Source: Brevundimonas sp.
GTDB lineage: Bacteria; Pseudomonadota; Alphaproteobacteria; Caulobacterales; Caulobacteraceae
DNA length: 64,000 bases
Direction of reading: 5' to 3'
Assembly: GCF_027487935.1 (NCBI RefSeq)
Contig: NZ_JAIYCP010000025.1
Coordinates: 38,869 to 102,868, forward strand
Shown: piece by piece, positions 10,264 to 22,164 of the stretch
Numbering within the stretch: the first letter of the stretch is position 1
Layout of the letters: every line of letters begins with the position of its first letter
Position numbers and translations under genes: made by a program
The notes under the pieces: generated by a model
What the model was told of the DNA's origin: nothing
Database searches by the model: none
Seen by the model: the letters and a program-made list of their open reading frames with translations, nothing else

Positions 10264-10351
10264 TCCGGTCACATCCTCCAGAATCCGTATAGAACCCGCC
10301 GACGCGTCGGGGTAAAGCGGCGCGCCTCCCTTTTTCCGCCTCTCGACGAAA

Positions 10352-12355
10352 GTGCCGCCCGTGGCCGACAGCAAGACCGTATCCGAAAAAGCCACGCCCA
10401 GGCAGATGGCCGACGCCATCCGGGTGCTCTCGATGGACGGTGTCGAAAAGGCAAAAAGCGGCCACCCCGGCATGCCCATGGGCATGGCCGATGTGGCTAC
10501 GGTGCTTTTCTCGAAATTTCTCAAGTTCGACGCCAGCCGCCCGGACTGGGCCGACCGCGACCGCTTCATCCTGTCGGCGGGCCACGGCTCGATGCTGATC
10601 TACAGCCTGCTGCATCTGACCGGCTACAAGGCGGCGACCAGGGAAGAGCTGTCGAACTTCCGTCAGTGGGGTTCGAGGACAGCGGGTCACCCCGAGTTCG
10701 GCCATATGCCGGGCGTCGAGACCACCACCGGGCCGCTGGGTCAGGGCCTGGCCAACAGCGTCGGCTTCGCCATGGCCGAGCGCCATCTGGCGGCCAAATA
10801 CGGGGCTGACCTCGTCGACCACCGCACCTGGGTCATCGCCGGCGACGGCTGCCTGATGGAGGGCGTGTCGCAGGAAGCCATCGCCCTGGCCGGGCGCTAT
10901 CAGCTCAACAAGCTGACCGTGCTGTGGGACGACAATGCCATCACCATCGACGGGGCCGTGTCCCTGTCGGACGCCACCGACCAGAAGGCGCGCTTCAAGG
11001 CCGCCGGCTGGGCGGTCAAGGTCATCGACGGCCACGACATGAAGGCCATCAAATCGGCCCTGCAGTGGGCGACCCGGCAGGACAGGCCGACCCTGATCGC
11101 CTGCAAGACGAAGATCGGCCGTGGTGCCGCCACCATGGAAGGCAGCCACAAGACCCACGGCGCGGCGCTCGGCGCGGCGGAAGTCGCCGCCACGCGGCTG
11201 GGCCTGGCATGGACGCACGCACCGTTCGAACTGCCCGAGGCGATCGACAAGGCCTGGAAGAAGGTCGGCCGGCGCGGCGCGAAAGAGCGGAAGGCCTGGG
11301 AGGCCCGGTTGAAAGCCTCGTCACAGGCGGCGGACTTCACCCGCGCCATGAAGGGAGACCTGCCCGCCGGGGCCTTCGACGCCCTGCATGCGAAGATCGC
11401 CGAACTGGTCGAGACGAAGCCGGCCCAGGCCACGCGCCAGTCGTCGGGTGCGGCGCTGGACGAACTGTTCGCCGCCATCCCCGAACTGGTCGGCGGCTCG
11501 GCCGACCTGACCGGCTCGAACAATACCTTCGTCAAGGGCACGCCGATCTTCGACGCCCCGACCTATGAGGGTCGATACGTCAACTGGGGCATCCGCGAGT
11601 TCGGCATGGCCGCAGCCATGAACGGCATGGCCCTGCACGGCGGCATCATCCCCTACGGCGGCACCTTCATGGTGTTCTCGGACTACAGCCGCCCGGCGAT
11701 CCGCCTCGGTGCCCTGATGGGCGTTCGGGCGATCCACGTCCTGACCCACGACAGTATCGGCCTCGGCGAAGACGGGCCGACCCACCAGCCGGTCGAACAT
11801 CTGGCAGCCCTGCGCGCCATCCCGAACCTGCTGGTCTTCCGCCCTGCCGATACGGTCGAGGCGATGGAGTGCTGGCAGGCGGCGCTGGAGCACAAGCATG
11901 CCCCCTCGGCCCTGGCCCTTTCGCGCCAGAAGACCCCGGCGGTGCGCACCGTGGCCTCGGACGGCAATCTGTCGGCGAAGGGTGCCTATGAGATCCGCGC
12001 CGCAAAGGGCGCGGCGAAGGTCACCCTGTTCGGCACCGGCACGGAACTGGCGCTGGCGCTGGCCGCCGCCGATGTTCTGGAGTCCGAAGGCGTGCCGACC
12101 CGCGTCGTCTCGGTCCCCTGTTTCGAGCTCTTCTTCCAGCAGCCGAAGACATACCAGGACAGCGTCATCGGCCGCGGCACCGTCCGCGTCGCCGTCGAGG
12201 CCGCCGTCCAGCAGGGCTGGGAACGGTTCATCGGCGAGGACGGGGCCTTCGTCGGCATGACCGGCTTCGGCGCCAGCGCCCCGGCCGAGGTCCTGTACGA
12301 GAGATTCGGCATCACGACGGACGCGGTGGTCGCGGCGGTGAAGGGGCGGCTCTGA
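10352..12355 (+). CDS. tkt: Transketolase
   Basis: 667 aa; [78 protein letters not shown]. Confidence 0.97.
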   Translation: MPPVADSKTVSEKATPRQMADAIRVLSMDGVEKAKSGHPGMPMGMADVATVLFSKFLKFDASRPDWADRDRFILSAGHGSMLIYSLLHLTGYKAATREELSNFRQWGSRTAGHPEFGHMPGVETTTGPLGQGLANSVGFAMAERHLAAKYGADLVDHRTWVIAGDGCLMEGVSQEAIALAGRYQLNKLTVLWDDNAITIDGAVSLSDATDQKARFKAAGWAVKVIDGHDMKAIKSALQWATRQDRPTLIACKTKIGRGAATMEGSHKTHGAALGAAEVAATRLGLAWTHAPFELPEAIDKAWKKVGRRGAKERKAWEARLKASSQAADFTRAMKGDLPAGAFDALHAKIAELVETKPAQATRQSSGAALDELFAAIPELVGGSADLTGSNNTFVKGTPIFDAPTYEGRYVNWGIREFGMAAAMNGMALHGGIIPYGGTFMVFSDYSRPAIRLGALMGVRAIHVLTHDSIGLGEDGPTHQPVEHLAALRAIPNLLVFRPADTVEAMECWQAALEHKHAPSALALSRQKTPAVRTVASDGNLSAKGAYEIRAAKGAAKVTLFGTGTELALALAAADVLESEGVPTRVVSVPCFELFFQQPKTYQDSVIGRGTVRVAVEAAVQQGWERFIGEDGAFVGMTGFGASAPAEVLYERFGITTDAVVAAVKGRL

Positions 12356-12357
12356 CC

Positions 12358-13551
12358 ATGCGCCTCGGCACGCCCCTCTCCGACTCGGCCGTCCGCGTCA
12401 TGCTTCTCGGCGCCGGAGAGCTCGGCAAGGAAGTCGCCATCGAGCTGCAGCGGCTGGGTGCCGAGGTCATCGCCGTCGACCGCTATCCCAACGCCCCGGC
12501 CATGCAGGTGGCGCACCGCAGCCACGTCATCCCGATGACCGATCCGCATATCCTCAATGGCGTCATCATGGCCGAGGCCCCGCACATCATCGTGCCGGAG
12601 ATCGAGGCGATCGCCACGGATGTGCTGGCACAGATCGAGGCGGCGGGGCTGGCGACCGTCATCCCCACCGCGCGGGCAACACAGCTGACCATGAACCGGG
12701 AAGGAATCCGGCGGCTGGCGGCCGAGGAACTTGGCCTGCCGACCAGCCCCTATGCCTTCGCCACGTCCGCCGCCGAACTGGCCGAGGCCGCGCACCGCAT
12801 CGGCCTGCCTGTCTTCATCAAGCCGGTCATGTCGTCCTCGGGCAAGGGCCAGTCGATGATCGATGCGATCGAGGACGCCGCCAACGCCTGGGCCTATGCC
12901 CAGTCCGGCGGACGGGTCGAGACGGCGACCGTGATCGTCGAAGGCCGCATCGATTTCGACTTCGAGATCACCCTGCTGACCGTCCGCTCGCTGCGGGACG
13001 GCACCGTGTGCACCGACTTCTGTGCCCCCATCGGCCACCGTCAGGTCAAGGGCGACTATGTCGAGAGCTGGCAGCCGCAAGCCATGACGCCTGCCGCCCT
13101 CGCCTCGGCCCGGGACATCGCCCGCAAGGTCACCGATGCGCTGGGCGGCCTCGGCGTGTTCGGGGTCGAACTGTTCGTGAAGGGCGACCAGGTCTGGTTC
13201 TCGGAGGTGTCGCCTCGCCCGCACGACACCGGTCTGGTGACCCTGGCCACCCAGACCATGAGCGAGTTTGCCCTGCACGCCCGCGCCATCCTCGGCCTGC
13301 CCGTCGATGTCAGCCAGCGCGACATCGGCGCCAGTGCGGTCATCTATGGCGGCATGGACGCGGTCGGGGTGGCCTATGAGGGCGTGGCTGAGGCCCTGTC
13401 GGTGCCGACAGCCGATCTGCGCCTGTTCGGCAAGCCCGAAAGCTTCGTCACCCGCCGCATGGGCGTGGCCACGGCGCGCGGCGAGACGGTGGAGCAGGCC
13501 CGCGAGCGGGCGCGAGAGGCGGCATCCCGGGTCAGGGTCGTCGCGGGCTAG
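12358..13551 (+). CDS. purT: Formate-dependent phosphoribosylglycinamide formyltransferase PurT
   Basis: [48 protein letters not shown]-grasp body. Confidence 0.96.
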   Translation: MRLGTPLSDSAVRVMLLGAGELGKEVAIELQRLGAEVIAVDRYPNAPAMQVAHRSHVIPMTDPHILNGVIMAEAPHIIVPEIEAIATDVLAQIEAAGLATVIPTARATQLTMNREGIRRLAAEELGLPTSPYAFATSAAELAEAAHRIGLPVFIKPVMSSSGKGQSMIDAIEDAANAWAYAQSGGRVETATVIVEGRIDFDFEITLLTVRSLRDGTVCTDFCAPIGHRQVKGDYVESWQPQAMTPAALASARDIARKVTDALGGLGVFGVELFVKGDQVWFSEVSPRPHDTGLVTLATQTMSEFALHARAILGLPVDVSQRDIGASAVIYGGMDAVGVAYEGVAEALSVPTADLRLFGKPESFVTRRMGVATARGETVEQARERAREAASRVRVVAG

Positions 13552-14849
13552 AGCGCCGGGGCGGCCTGAAGTGCCATCGCGGGCTGGGAACGGGGCTCGG
13601 CCAAGGCCGCCAGGGCGGCGTCCAGACCGGGATCCCGACCGGCAAGCCGATCCTCCAGAGTCACAGGCGCGTCCACATCGGGCGTGACGCCGCGCTTTTC
13701 CAGTCGGACCCCGCCCGAGGTGACGAAGTCGGCACGGCTGAGGCTCAGGCGTCCGCCGTCCGGCAGCCGCGTTTCCTGCGATATCAGCACAGCCCCTGCG
13801 GTCGGGGCTCCAACAACGATCGCCCGGCGCGCCTCCTGAAGGGCAGCGGGGGTCAGTTCAGCGGCGCTGCGGCTGTTGCCGTCGACGAGCACGGCCACGT
13901 CATTCGCGACCGGCACCTGCAGCGTCCCGCATCCACCCGCCGTGCGCAGCTCCATGCGCCGACCCGACCGCCCCGTCCGGGCGGCCCACGGCCGGTCAAG
14001 CGGCAGGAAGCAGCTGAGCACCGCATCTGCCTCGGCCAGCCGTCCGCCGGGATTGCCCCGCAGGTCGATGACGACATCCGTCTCAGGCGACAGGTCTTGC
14101 AGCTGCTCGCCCATCCAGCGACCCAGCCCCAGCTCAAAGCCTTCCACCGTCAGCACCAGCACACCCGGTCGTGAACGGTCGGCAACGAAGGCGGGGGTCG
14201 GCTCCATCATGCGAGGGGTCAGGGCGATGGGCCGCGCGGCACCGTCGCCGTCGATCAGCGACAGGGTCACGGACTGGCCCTCGGCGATATCCTGATCCGG
14301 CGTCCAAAGCGCCCCCTCGCCGGTCATCAGCCTCCAGCCCGCCTCCACCCCCGCCTCGGCGGCCGGTGAACCCGGCCGGACCTCCTCAATCAGCCAGGTC
14401 TCGCCCGAGGGTTCCGCCCGCAGGGAGAGGCCGATGGCCGGGCGGCGCTTGCGCAAGCTGTCCTGACGGCGGGCCACAGCCGGCGAAGCGGCACCGGCAT
14501 GATCGTCATCCAGCAAGTCCAGCATGTCACCGATCGCCCGATACAGGGTCCGGTCGTCCGGGGCTGCGAGCGCAACCGGCCGCCAGGTCCGGCGTGCGGC
14601 GTTCCAGTCCACCCCATGCAGGCCGGGATCGTAATACTGGCTGCGCACCTCGTTCCAGACCCGGTCGAAGACCCGCTGGTTCATCCGCGCCCGCTCAGGG
14701 CTGACGGCGGCAGGGGCGGTCAAGACAACAGTGGGCACCCCCGAGCCGGCCGCAGAAACGGGCGCGGCGATGAGCGCAAGACTCATCGCCGCCGGGACCA
14801 TCAGCATCCGAAAGAGGCGTCGCAGGATCATGGCGCCATTAGAAGGCAC
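13548..14849 (-). CDS. S41 family peptidase (C-terminal processing protease-like)
   Basis: Signal peptide; PDZ-like [77 protein letters not shown]. Confidence 0.88.
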   Translation of the reverse strand: MPSNGAMILRRLFRMLMVPAAMSLALIAAPVSAAGSGVPTVVLTAPAAVSPERARMNQRVFDRVWNEVRSQYYDPGLHGVDWNAARRTWRPVALAAPDDRTLYRAIGDMLDLLDDDHAGAASPAVARRQDSLRKRRPAIGLSLRAEPSGETWLIEEVRPGSPAAEAGVEAGWRLMTGEGALWTPDQDIAEGQSVTLSLIDGDGAARPIALTPRMMEPTPAFVADRSRPGVLVLTVEGFELGLGRWMGEQLQDLSPETDVVIDLRGNPGGRLAEADAVLSCFLPLDRPWAARTGRSGRRMELRTAGGCGTLQVPVANDVAVLVDGNSRSAAELTPAALQEARRAIVVGAPTAGAVLISQETRLPDGGRLSLSRADFVTSGGVRLEKRGVTPDVDAPVTLEDRLAGRDPGLDAALAALAEPRSQPAMALQAAPAL

Positions 14850-14886
14850 CGGGCCCTTGGTTCAATCCACCAGGCCGCCGTACGGA

Positions 14887-15789
14887 TCAGTCTTCACTAT
14901 TCTGTCGCATTTCAAAGCGGTGAACGAAGACCTCGGTGCCATTACCGGAGCCGCGCTCGCCCGGCTCGATGAAGCCCGAACGATCCGCGTCCATCCGCGC
15001 GAACGCCTCACGCACAGGCGCACTGAACTCGGCCTCGCTGACCTTGCCGTCGTTGTCGGAGTCCATGTCGTTCTCACCGCCGGGGCCACCGACGCGCCTG
15101 ATCTCGATCCTTTGGCCGGGCCCGCCCTCGCCCGGGGTCCCGATGAGCTCAGCCAGACCCTCGGGGCCCGAGAAGACCATCACCCGGGGCTCACCGCCCG
15201 ATCCGTCTGCGCGGCGCAGCTCGATCCGTGGCGGTGCGCCGGCTGGCCCGTGACCACCGCCCGGCTGTTGACCCCGACGGGCCGACCATTCGGCCCAGGT
15301 TTCGCGGCGCCCCTCTGCACCGGGGGGGGCTTCCGGACCGCCAGGTCCGCCGTGGATCACGATCTCACGCCGGCCGTCTGCACCGGGCTCGCCATCGACG
15401 AAGATTGTCTGGGTTACCACCCGCTCGACGCGGGAACCCGGTTCGCCACCATCGACACGACGCATTTCGATATGCCGTTCGCCCGGGCCACCCGGACCAT
15501 GCATCATCATGATGTCGTGACCCTCGCCTGCCATCGCGACATGACCGGCAGACAGTTCCTCGGTCGACAGGCGACCGTCGCTGTTCGCGTCCATACGGTC
15601 GAAATGATCGTTCATCGGCGCAGCGAACTCCTCGCGCGTGATCTGGCCGTCGCCGTCCTTGTCCAGGGTGCCGGGTCCGTCAGCGCCCATCAGCATGATC
15701 CGGGTACGGACCTCGGGCGGTGCCGGCGGAGCCGGCGGGGCCGGTGTCTGCTGCATCAGGGCGGCGGAAAGGGCGATCAGGGTCAGCAT
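14887..15789 (-). CDS. Secreted EF-hand domain protein (four EF-hand-like loops)
   Basis: DKDGDGQITREEF, DANSDGRLSTEEL, DSDNDGKVSEAEF, DADRSGFIEPGE plus Gly/Pro-rich middle. Confidence 0.85.
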   Translation of the reverse strand: MLTLIALSAALMQQTPAPPAPPAPPEVRTRIMLMGADGPGTLDKDGDGQITREEFAAPMNDHFDRMDANSDGRLSTEELSAGHVAMAGEGHDIMMMHGPGGPGERHIEMRRVDGGEPGSRVERVVTQTIFVDGEPGADGRREIVIHGGPGGPEAPPGAEGRRETWAEWSARRGQQPGGGHGPAGAPPRIELRRADGSGGEPRVMVFSGPEGLAELIGTPGEGGPGQRIEIRRVGGPGGENDMDSDNDGKVSEAEFSAPVREAFARMDADRSGFIEPGERGSGNGTEVFVHRFEMRQNSED

Positions 15790-15918
15790 GAGCGGTCGGC
15801 TCCCGTTGTTGGTCTGCCCCTGTTCGACCACAGCCGGCTTGCCGGAGTGTTTCAGCCGTCGCGCCGATTGTTTCAAAGCTGAAATGACGGCGAGCGTCAG
15901 GTTCGTCACAATGGGTCC

Positions 15919-16650
15919 ATGTCAGCCGACACCGCTCCTCGTATTCTCGTCGTCGACGACGACCCCGGCATCCGCGAGGTGCTGTGCGACTATCTGGTCC
16001 TGCACGGCTATGAGGCCGTCGGCGCGGCCTCGGCCGCCGAGATGGACAGGGCCCTGGCGCAACAGGCCCCCGACCTGATCGTTCTGGATCTGATGATGCC
16101 GGGCGAGGACGGGCTGTCGGTCTGCCGTCGCCTGGCCGGCAAGGGGCCACCGATCGTCATGCTGTCGGCCATGGGCGAGGACACCGACCGGATCATCGGG
16201 CTGGAGCTGGGGGCCGACGACTATCTGGCCAAGCCCTGCAACCCCCGCGAACTGCTGGCCCGGGTCCGCGCCGTACTGCGCCGCCCACGCGATGAGGCCG
16301 TCGCCGAAGGGCCGGCTCTCACCTTTGCCGGCTGGCGGCTGGACCTCCTGCGCCGCGACCTTACTAGGCCGGATGGCCGCGCTGTCGCCCTGTCGGCCGG
16401 GGAGTTCGCCCTGCTGCGCGCCTTTGCCGAGCGCCCGGGCCGGTTGTTGACGCGCGACCAGTTGCTGGAACGGGCGCGCGGTGCCGACGCCGATGTCTTC
16501 GATCGCGCCATGGACGTGCAGATCAGCCGCCTGCGTAAGAAGCTCGACGACGGCTCGGGCCTGGCGATGATCCAGACCCTGCGCGGTGAGGGCTATATGT
16601 TCGATGTGCGGGTGGAGCGCCAGAACGGCCCGGTCCGGGGTGCCGCATGA
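15919..16650 (+). CDS. OmpR-family DNA-binding response regulator
   Basis: RILVVDDDPGIREVLCDYLVLHGYEA...LIVLDLMMPGEDGLSVCRRL...LGADDYLAKPCNPRELLARVRAVLRR; winged-helix C-terminus. Confidence 0.94.
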   Translation: MSADTAPRILVVDDDPGIREVLCDYLVLHGYEAVGAASAAEMDRALAQQAPDLIVLDLMMPGEDGLSVCRRLAGKGPPIVMLSAMGEDTDRIIGLELGADDYLAKPCNPRELLARVRAVLRRPRDEAVAEGPALTFAGWRLDLLRRDLTRPDGRAVALSAGEFALLRAFAERPGRLLTRDQLLERARGADADVFDRAMDVQISRLRKKLDDGSGLAMIQTLRGEGYMFDVRVERQNGPVRGAA

Positions 16651-18245
16651 GGCGGCCGTCATCCTTCCCGGTCATGGTGCAGGTGGCTGCCCTGGCCGTG
16701 CTGGCGGTGATCATGTCCCAGGCGGTGGCCTTCGGCGTGGTGGTTCTGGCCCCCGAGCCGCGTCCCGCCGGCTTCAGCATCGGGGCTGCGGCAGACGCCC
16801 TGAAGGGCGAGCCGGCCGAGACCGCCGACGGCCGCGCCCTCCGCCGCCGGATCGTCGACCGCCCGCCGGAGCCGGAGATCGACAATGGGCTGGATCCCAT
16901 GGCCCTGGCGATCCGCGCCGGGCTCGCGCAGCGGCTGGGGGTGGAGCCGGAGGCTGTCAGGGTCACGGTCGACCACGGCCAGGGTCGCCGACGCGCGCCG
17001 GGCCCGGCTGAGGACGTCTCCGTCAACGGGCGCGTGGACTTCGTCCTGGTGCGCCCTGAACTCCGCCCCGACGAAGGTCCGGACAGGGCCGGGCCGGAAG
17101 CGCCACCCGCCCCATCGGCTCCAGCGACCGGTGTCGTGATCCCTGTTCCGCCACCCTCGTCCGAACCGACGGTGATCGTGCGGCGCGGTGCCGACATCGA
17201 GGCCCGGCTGCGGATGCACCACAACGGGCCGCCCGGTCCGGAGGGCGAGGCCTTCATCATCGACCGGGAGACCCGTCAATTCACCGTCCGGGCCGACCGC
17301 CTGACCTTCGCCCCCTTCTCGGCCTCGGTCCGTCAGCCGGATGGTCGCTGGGCCACCGTCGAGCCGCCGCGCGGCCTGCTGTCGCCCTGGCAGCAACGGA
17401 TTCTGCTGGCCCTGGCCATCTCCCTGCTGCTGCTGGCTCCGCTGGTTTGGTGGATGGCGCGACGGCTGACCCGGCCGATCCGGGTGTTCGCCGAGGCTGC
17501 CGAACGCCTGGGTGCCGACCCCGAGGCCGAGCCCCTGACCCCGTCCGGCCCGTCCGAGGTGCGCACCGCCATCCATGCCTTCAATGACATGCAGGCCTCG
17601 CTCCGAGACCACATGCGCCGGCGCACCCAGACCGTCGCCGCCATCGCCCACGACCTGCGCACCCCCCTGACCCGTCTCCGCTTCCGCGCCGAACAGGCCC
17701 CCGGGGCCGTGCGCGACCGCATGGCCGCCGATATCGAGGAGATGGACGCCCTGATCGGCCAGGCCATGGCCTATGTCCGCGGCGAGGCGACGCCGGACCG
17801 GTCCGAGGCCTTCGACCTCGACGCCCTGGCGGCCGACTGCGCTGAGGGATTTTCTGAAACCGGCGGTGCCGTGACCTTCGACGGCGGCGGCGAACTGCCG
17901 GTCGAGGCCGATCCCGCCGCCCTGCGCCGCGCCCTCGCCAATCTGATCGCCAACGCCGTCAAATACGGCGGCGCGGCCCGGGTGAAGGCCTTCGCACAGG
18001 ACGACTGCGCCGTGGTCACGGTCGAGGATGACGGCCCCGGCCTGCCCGACGACGAACTCGAGGCCGTGTTCGAACCCTTCCACCGGGCGGAACGCTCGCG
18101 CAGTCGCGAGACCGGCGGGGCGGGGCTCGGCCTGACCGTCGCCCGTCAGGCGGCACGCGCCCACGGCGGTGACGTGACCCTTGCGAACCGGAGCGAGGGC
18201 GGCCTCGTCGCGCGGCTGGAACTGCCCCTCCGCACCGGCGACTGA
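16647..18245 (+). CDS. Sensor histidine kinase (HAMP, HisKA, HATPase)
   Basis: VAAIAHDLRTPLTRLRFRAEQ, LIANAVKYGGAARV, VEDDGPGLPDDELEAVFEPFHRAERSRSRETGGAGLGL; overlaps the response regulator stop. Confidence 0.94.
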   Translation: MRRPSSFPVMVQVAALAVLAVIMSQAVAFGVVVLAPEPRPAGFSIGAAADALKGEPAETADGRALRRRIVDRPPEPEIDNGLDPMALAIRAGLAQRLGVEPEAVRVTVDHGQGRRRAPGPAEDVSVNGRVDFVLVRPELRPDEGPDRAGPEAPPAPSAPATGVVIPVPPPSSEPTVIVRRGADIEARLRMHHNGPPGPEGEAFIIDRETRQFTVRADRLTFAPFSASVRQPDGRWATVEPPRGLLSPWQQRILLALAISLLLLAPLVWWMARRLTRPIRVFAEAAERLGADPEAEPLTPSGPSEVRTAIHAFNDMQASLRDHMRRRTQTVAAIAHDLRTPLTRLRFRAEQAPGAVRDRMAADIEEMDALIGQAMAYVRGEATPDRSEAFDLDALAADCAEGFSETGGAVTFDGGGELPVEADPAALRRALANLIANAVKYGGAARVKAFAQDDCAVVTVEDDGPGLPDDELEAVFEPFHRAERSRSRETGGAGLGLTVARQAARAHGGDVTLANRSEGGLVARLELPLRTGD

Positions 18246-18359
18246 CCGCCGAAAGCGTTACAGTCGATCACGCCTTGTTACAGGCGCGGGGTTGATCACC
18301 GCGCCCGTCGGCTTCATTGAAGCGCCAACCCTGACACCGCTTCTTCCGGAGACCGCCCC

Positions 18360-19366
<1,007 letters not shown>

Positions 19367-19367
<1 letters not shown>

Positions 19368-19762
19368 TGGGCCGCATCGGCCCGAATGGCCGACGCGTTC
19401 TCGAGGCCGTCATCCTTGCGATGGCCGGCCTTATTGCGAGCATGGGCGTTACGTTCGGCTGCCTGATCCGCAACATTATCCTTTGGCCGGCGGAGTTTGC
19501 GCACATTTTCGGCGCGTCTGACCCGGCCGGGTCCCGCGCCTTACTGCATGGACGCATGCCTGGCACGAGTTTGTTCGACATGGGGATGACGCTTGTCTTC
19601 GCCCTGCTGATGCTGGTCTGGATCTGGGCCTTCGTATCGTTCGTGCGCCGTGAACCTCGGTCGCCCTTCACCTGGGTTTCCGGGTCTTTGATTGGCGCTG
19701 GCTTTGTCTGGTTCTGCTGGCAGAACTGGCTCATGGCCTATCCCGTCTGCAATGCCTTTTGA
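19367..19762 (+). CDS. Small multi-TM hypothetical membrane protein
   Basis: 131 aa, start overlaps gap stop (TGATG); hydrophobic segments [57 protein letters not shown]. Confidence 0.6.
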
Positions 19763-19801
19763 TTGACCACCGGCGGTGCCGGACGAATCTCGAGAAATAT
19801 G

Positions 19802-20046
19802 ATGACCTTCCGCACCCTCGACGACGCCCGACTACAAAGCCCTTCCCCTCGACGGGGAAGGGTTGGGATGGGGTGGAGGCAGGATGGTTGTCGTGTTGCT
19901 CCGATGGGCTCGATCCAGGGAACCGACGCTGCCGCCCGCGCCCTGTCCTGAAACACACTGCCACCACCCCATCCCCGACCCTTCCCCATCGAGGGGAAGG
20001 GAGAAGGAACGAAACACCCATGACCTTCCGCACCCTCGACGACGCC
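19802..20046. repeat. 27-bp direct repeat of the pgk 5' end (19802-19828 and 20020-20046) flanking the palindromic element
   Basis: atgaccttccgcaccctcgacgacgcc is identical at both positions. Confidence 0.95.
19840..20001. repeat. Palindromic element with ~42-bp imperfect terminal inverted repeats, each containing an internal hairpin
   Basis: Left cccttcccctcgacggggaagggttgggatggggtggaggca (19840-19881); right arm (19959-20001) reverse complement cccttcccctcgatggggaagggtcggggatggggtggtggca. Confidence 0.85.
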
Positions 20047-21228
20047 GCAAAACCTGATGGGGGCCTCGCCGGCAAGACCGCCCTCGTCCGCGTCGACTTC
20101 AACGTCCCGATGGAGGACGGCAAGGTCACCGAGGACACCCGGCTGCGCGTCGCCCTGCCGACCATCAACACGCTGCGCGACGCCGGGGCCCGGGTCGCCC
20201 TGCTCGCCCATTTCGACCGGCCCAAGGGCAAGGTCGTCCCGTCCATGAGCCTGCAGCCCGTGGTCGATGACCTCGAACACCTGCTCGGCGCCCCGGTCCG
20301 GTTCGCGACCGACTGCGTCGGCGATGAGGCGAAGGCCGTGATCGCCGACCTGCCGCTGGGCGGCGTGGTCCTGCTCGAGAATGTCCGCTTCCACGCGGGC
20401 GAGGAAGCCAACGACCCCGCCTTCGCCGCGCAATTGGCGGAACTCGGCGACGTCTATGTCAATGACGCCTTCTCCGCCGCCCACCGCGCCCACGCCTCGA
20501 CCGAGGGCCTCGCCCGCCTGCTGCCCGCCTATGCCGGCGAGTCGATGCGCCGTGAGCTCGACGCCCTCGACGCCGCCCTGGGCCGGCCGCAGAAGCCGGT
20601 CATCGGCATCGTCGGCGGGGCCAAGGTCTCGACCAAGCTGGACCTGCTCAAGAACCTCGTCGGCAAGCTGGACCGCCTCGCTATCGGTGGCGGCATGGCC
20701 AACACCTTCCTGTTCGCGCAAGGCATCGACATCGGCGGCTCCCTGGCCGAGCGCGACATGGCCGACACCGCCCTCGAAATCCTGGCCGAGGCGAAGGCCC
20801 GCGGCTGTGAAATCCTGCTGCCCGTCGACTTCGTCGTGGCCACTGAGGTCAAGCCGGGTGCCGCCGCCCGCGCCGTTGCAGCAGGCCAGCCACTGTCGGC
20901 CGAAGACAAGATCCTCGACGCCGGCCCGGCCACGGTCGCCCGCCTGACCGCTGCCATCGACGCCTCGAAGACCCTGATCTGGAACGGCCCGCTGGGCGTG
21001 TTCGAGGTCCCGCCCTTTGACGCCGCCACGGTCGCCGTGGCCCACCATGTGGCGGCGCGCGCCCGGAGCGGACATCTCGTCGCAGTCGGCGGCGGCGGCG
21101 ACACGGTCGCGGCCCTGCATCATGCGGGCGTGGCCGACGACATGACCTTCGTCTCCACCGCCGGCGGGGCCTTCCTCGAGTGGATGGAGGGCAAGCCCCT
21201 GCCCGGCGTCGAGGCGCTGCGGGCCTGA
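20020..21228 (+). CDS. pgk: Phosphoglycerate kinase
   Basis: [71 protein letters not shown]. Start placed after ggagaagg RBS. Confidence 0.96.
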   Translation: MTFRTLDDAAKPDGGLAGKTALVRVDFNVPMEDGKVTEDTRLRVALPTINTLRDAGARVALLAHFDRPKGKVVPSMSLQPVVDDLEHLLGAPVRFATDCVGDEAKAVIADLPLGGVVLLENVRFHAGEEANDPAFAAQLAELGDVYVNDAFSAAHRAHASTEGLARLLPAYAGESMRRELDALDAALGRPQKPVIGIVGGAKVSTKLDLLKNLVGKLDRLAIGGGMANTFLFAQGIDIGGSLAERDMADTALEILAEAKARGCEILLPVDFVVATEVKPGAAARAVAAGQPLSAEDKILDAGPATVARLTAAIDASKTLIWNGPLGVFEVPPFDAATVAVAHHVAARARSGHLVAVGGGGDTVAALHHAGVADDMTFVSTAGGAFLEWMEGKPLPGVEALRA

Positions 21229-21229
21229 C

Positions 21230-22096
21230 ATGGGCTGGAACCAAAAGTACTGGGACTTGATCGACCAACTCTACTGGACGCCCGGCTACATGGGCCTTCA
21301 ATCGATCAACCGACGTGAATGGCGGCTCGAAGGTGATCGCATCAGCGTGCCGGCTTCGCTGGTCAACCGGTCTGGTCCTCTCTACTCGCGAGGCCTTCGG
21401 ATTGATGCCCTTGTTGGCGATCTCCACCGCATGGAGGAGCCGCTCAATCAGATTTTCAACCTCACATTCGCTCTGGCACCGGACGCGCTGATTCAGCGGA
21501 TGTTTGTCCAGAGTTTGGGCTTTTCTGATTCGGGGCCGTTCGAAAGCATCGGCCGCGAAACCCATGTCCGTTACGGCTGGAATCCCAATGAGAACATCAC
21601 TCAGCATGATGCGTTGTTTGTCAGTGCGACCTCGGCAATTGCGGTCGAGTTGAAGCTCGGCTCGTCGACCTGGCCCGGCCAGGTGATGAAATACGCCGCC
21701 TTGCTCGCATGGGAGGAAATGGTCTGTGGTCCAAAATCCAACCTAGGTCTGCTCTTTGTCGCACCTGAACGAGCGCGATCGAGCCATTGGAAGAAGTGCG
21801 GACTGTCATCATCCGCAATCGACCGGTCTTTCATGGACCAAAGCTGGGCCAAGCCGCTGCCCGCGCCCATTCGGGGCTTGATGCTGGATCACCGTGAACG
21901 AGTAGCTTCTGTCCTTGATCGTTTGCAGTTGGGATTCATGAGTTGGCCAGAAGCTGCCGCGCGAATGAGCGCCTTTTCCAATGAAATCTCGTCAGAAAGC
22001 CCCGGCGACCAAACCCTAAGGAAACTCATCGCTGGTTTCTTGGATCAGTTGATCCGGCATGAGATGACTGGTTACGACAAAGCCTCGGCCCTGTAA
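21230..22096 (+). CDS. Hypothetical protein with PD-(D/E)XK nuclease-like motif
   Basis: ITQHDALFVSATSAIAVELKLGSSTWPGQVMKYAALLAWEE: D-(x)n-ExK followed by a Q-helix as in PD-(D/E)XK folds; locally more AT-rich than neighbours. Confidence 0.55.
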   Translation: MGWNQKYWDLIDQLYWTPGYMGLQSINRREWRLEGDRISVPASLVNRSGPLYSRGLRIDALVGDLHRMEEPLNQIFNLTFALAPDALIQRMFVQSLGFSDSGPFESIGRETHVRYGWNPNENITQHDALFVSATSAIAVELKLGSSTWPGQVMKYAALLAWEEMVCGPKSNLGLLFVAPERARSSHWKKCGLSSSAIDRSFMDQSWAKPLPAPIRGLMLDHRERVASVLDRLQLGFMSWPEAAARMSAFSNEISSESPGDQTLRKLIAGFLDQLIRHEMTGYDKASAL

Positions 22097-22164
22097 CAAT
22101 GCGTGACTTCGCGCGCCTGTGACGCTAGACCACCGGCAAAACAGACGGTCCCAGGAGACACCCC

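Noticed and set aside
19763-19951. 62-aa ORF containing the duplicated MTFRTLDDA start
   Set aside because: Downstream sequence is translated palindromic element; considered a remnant of the duplication rather than a real gene.
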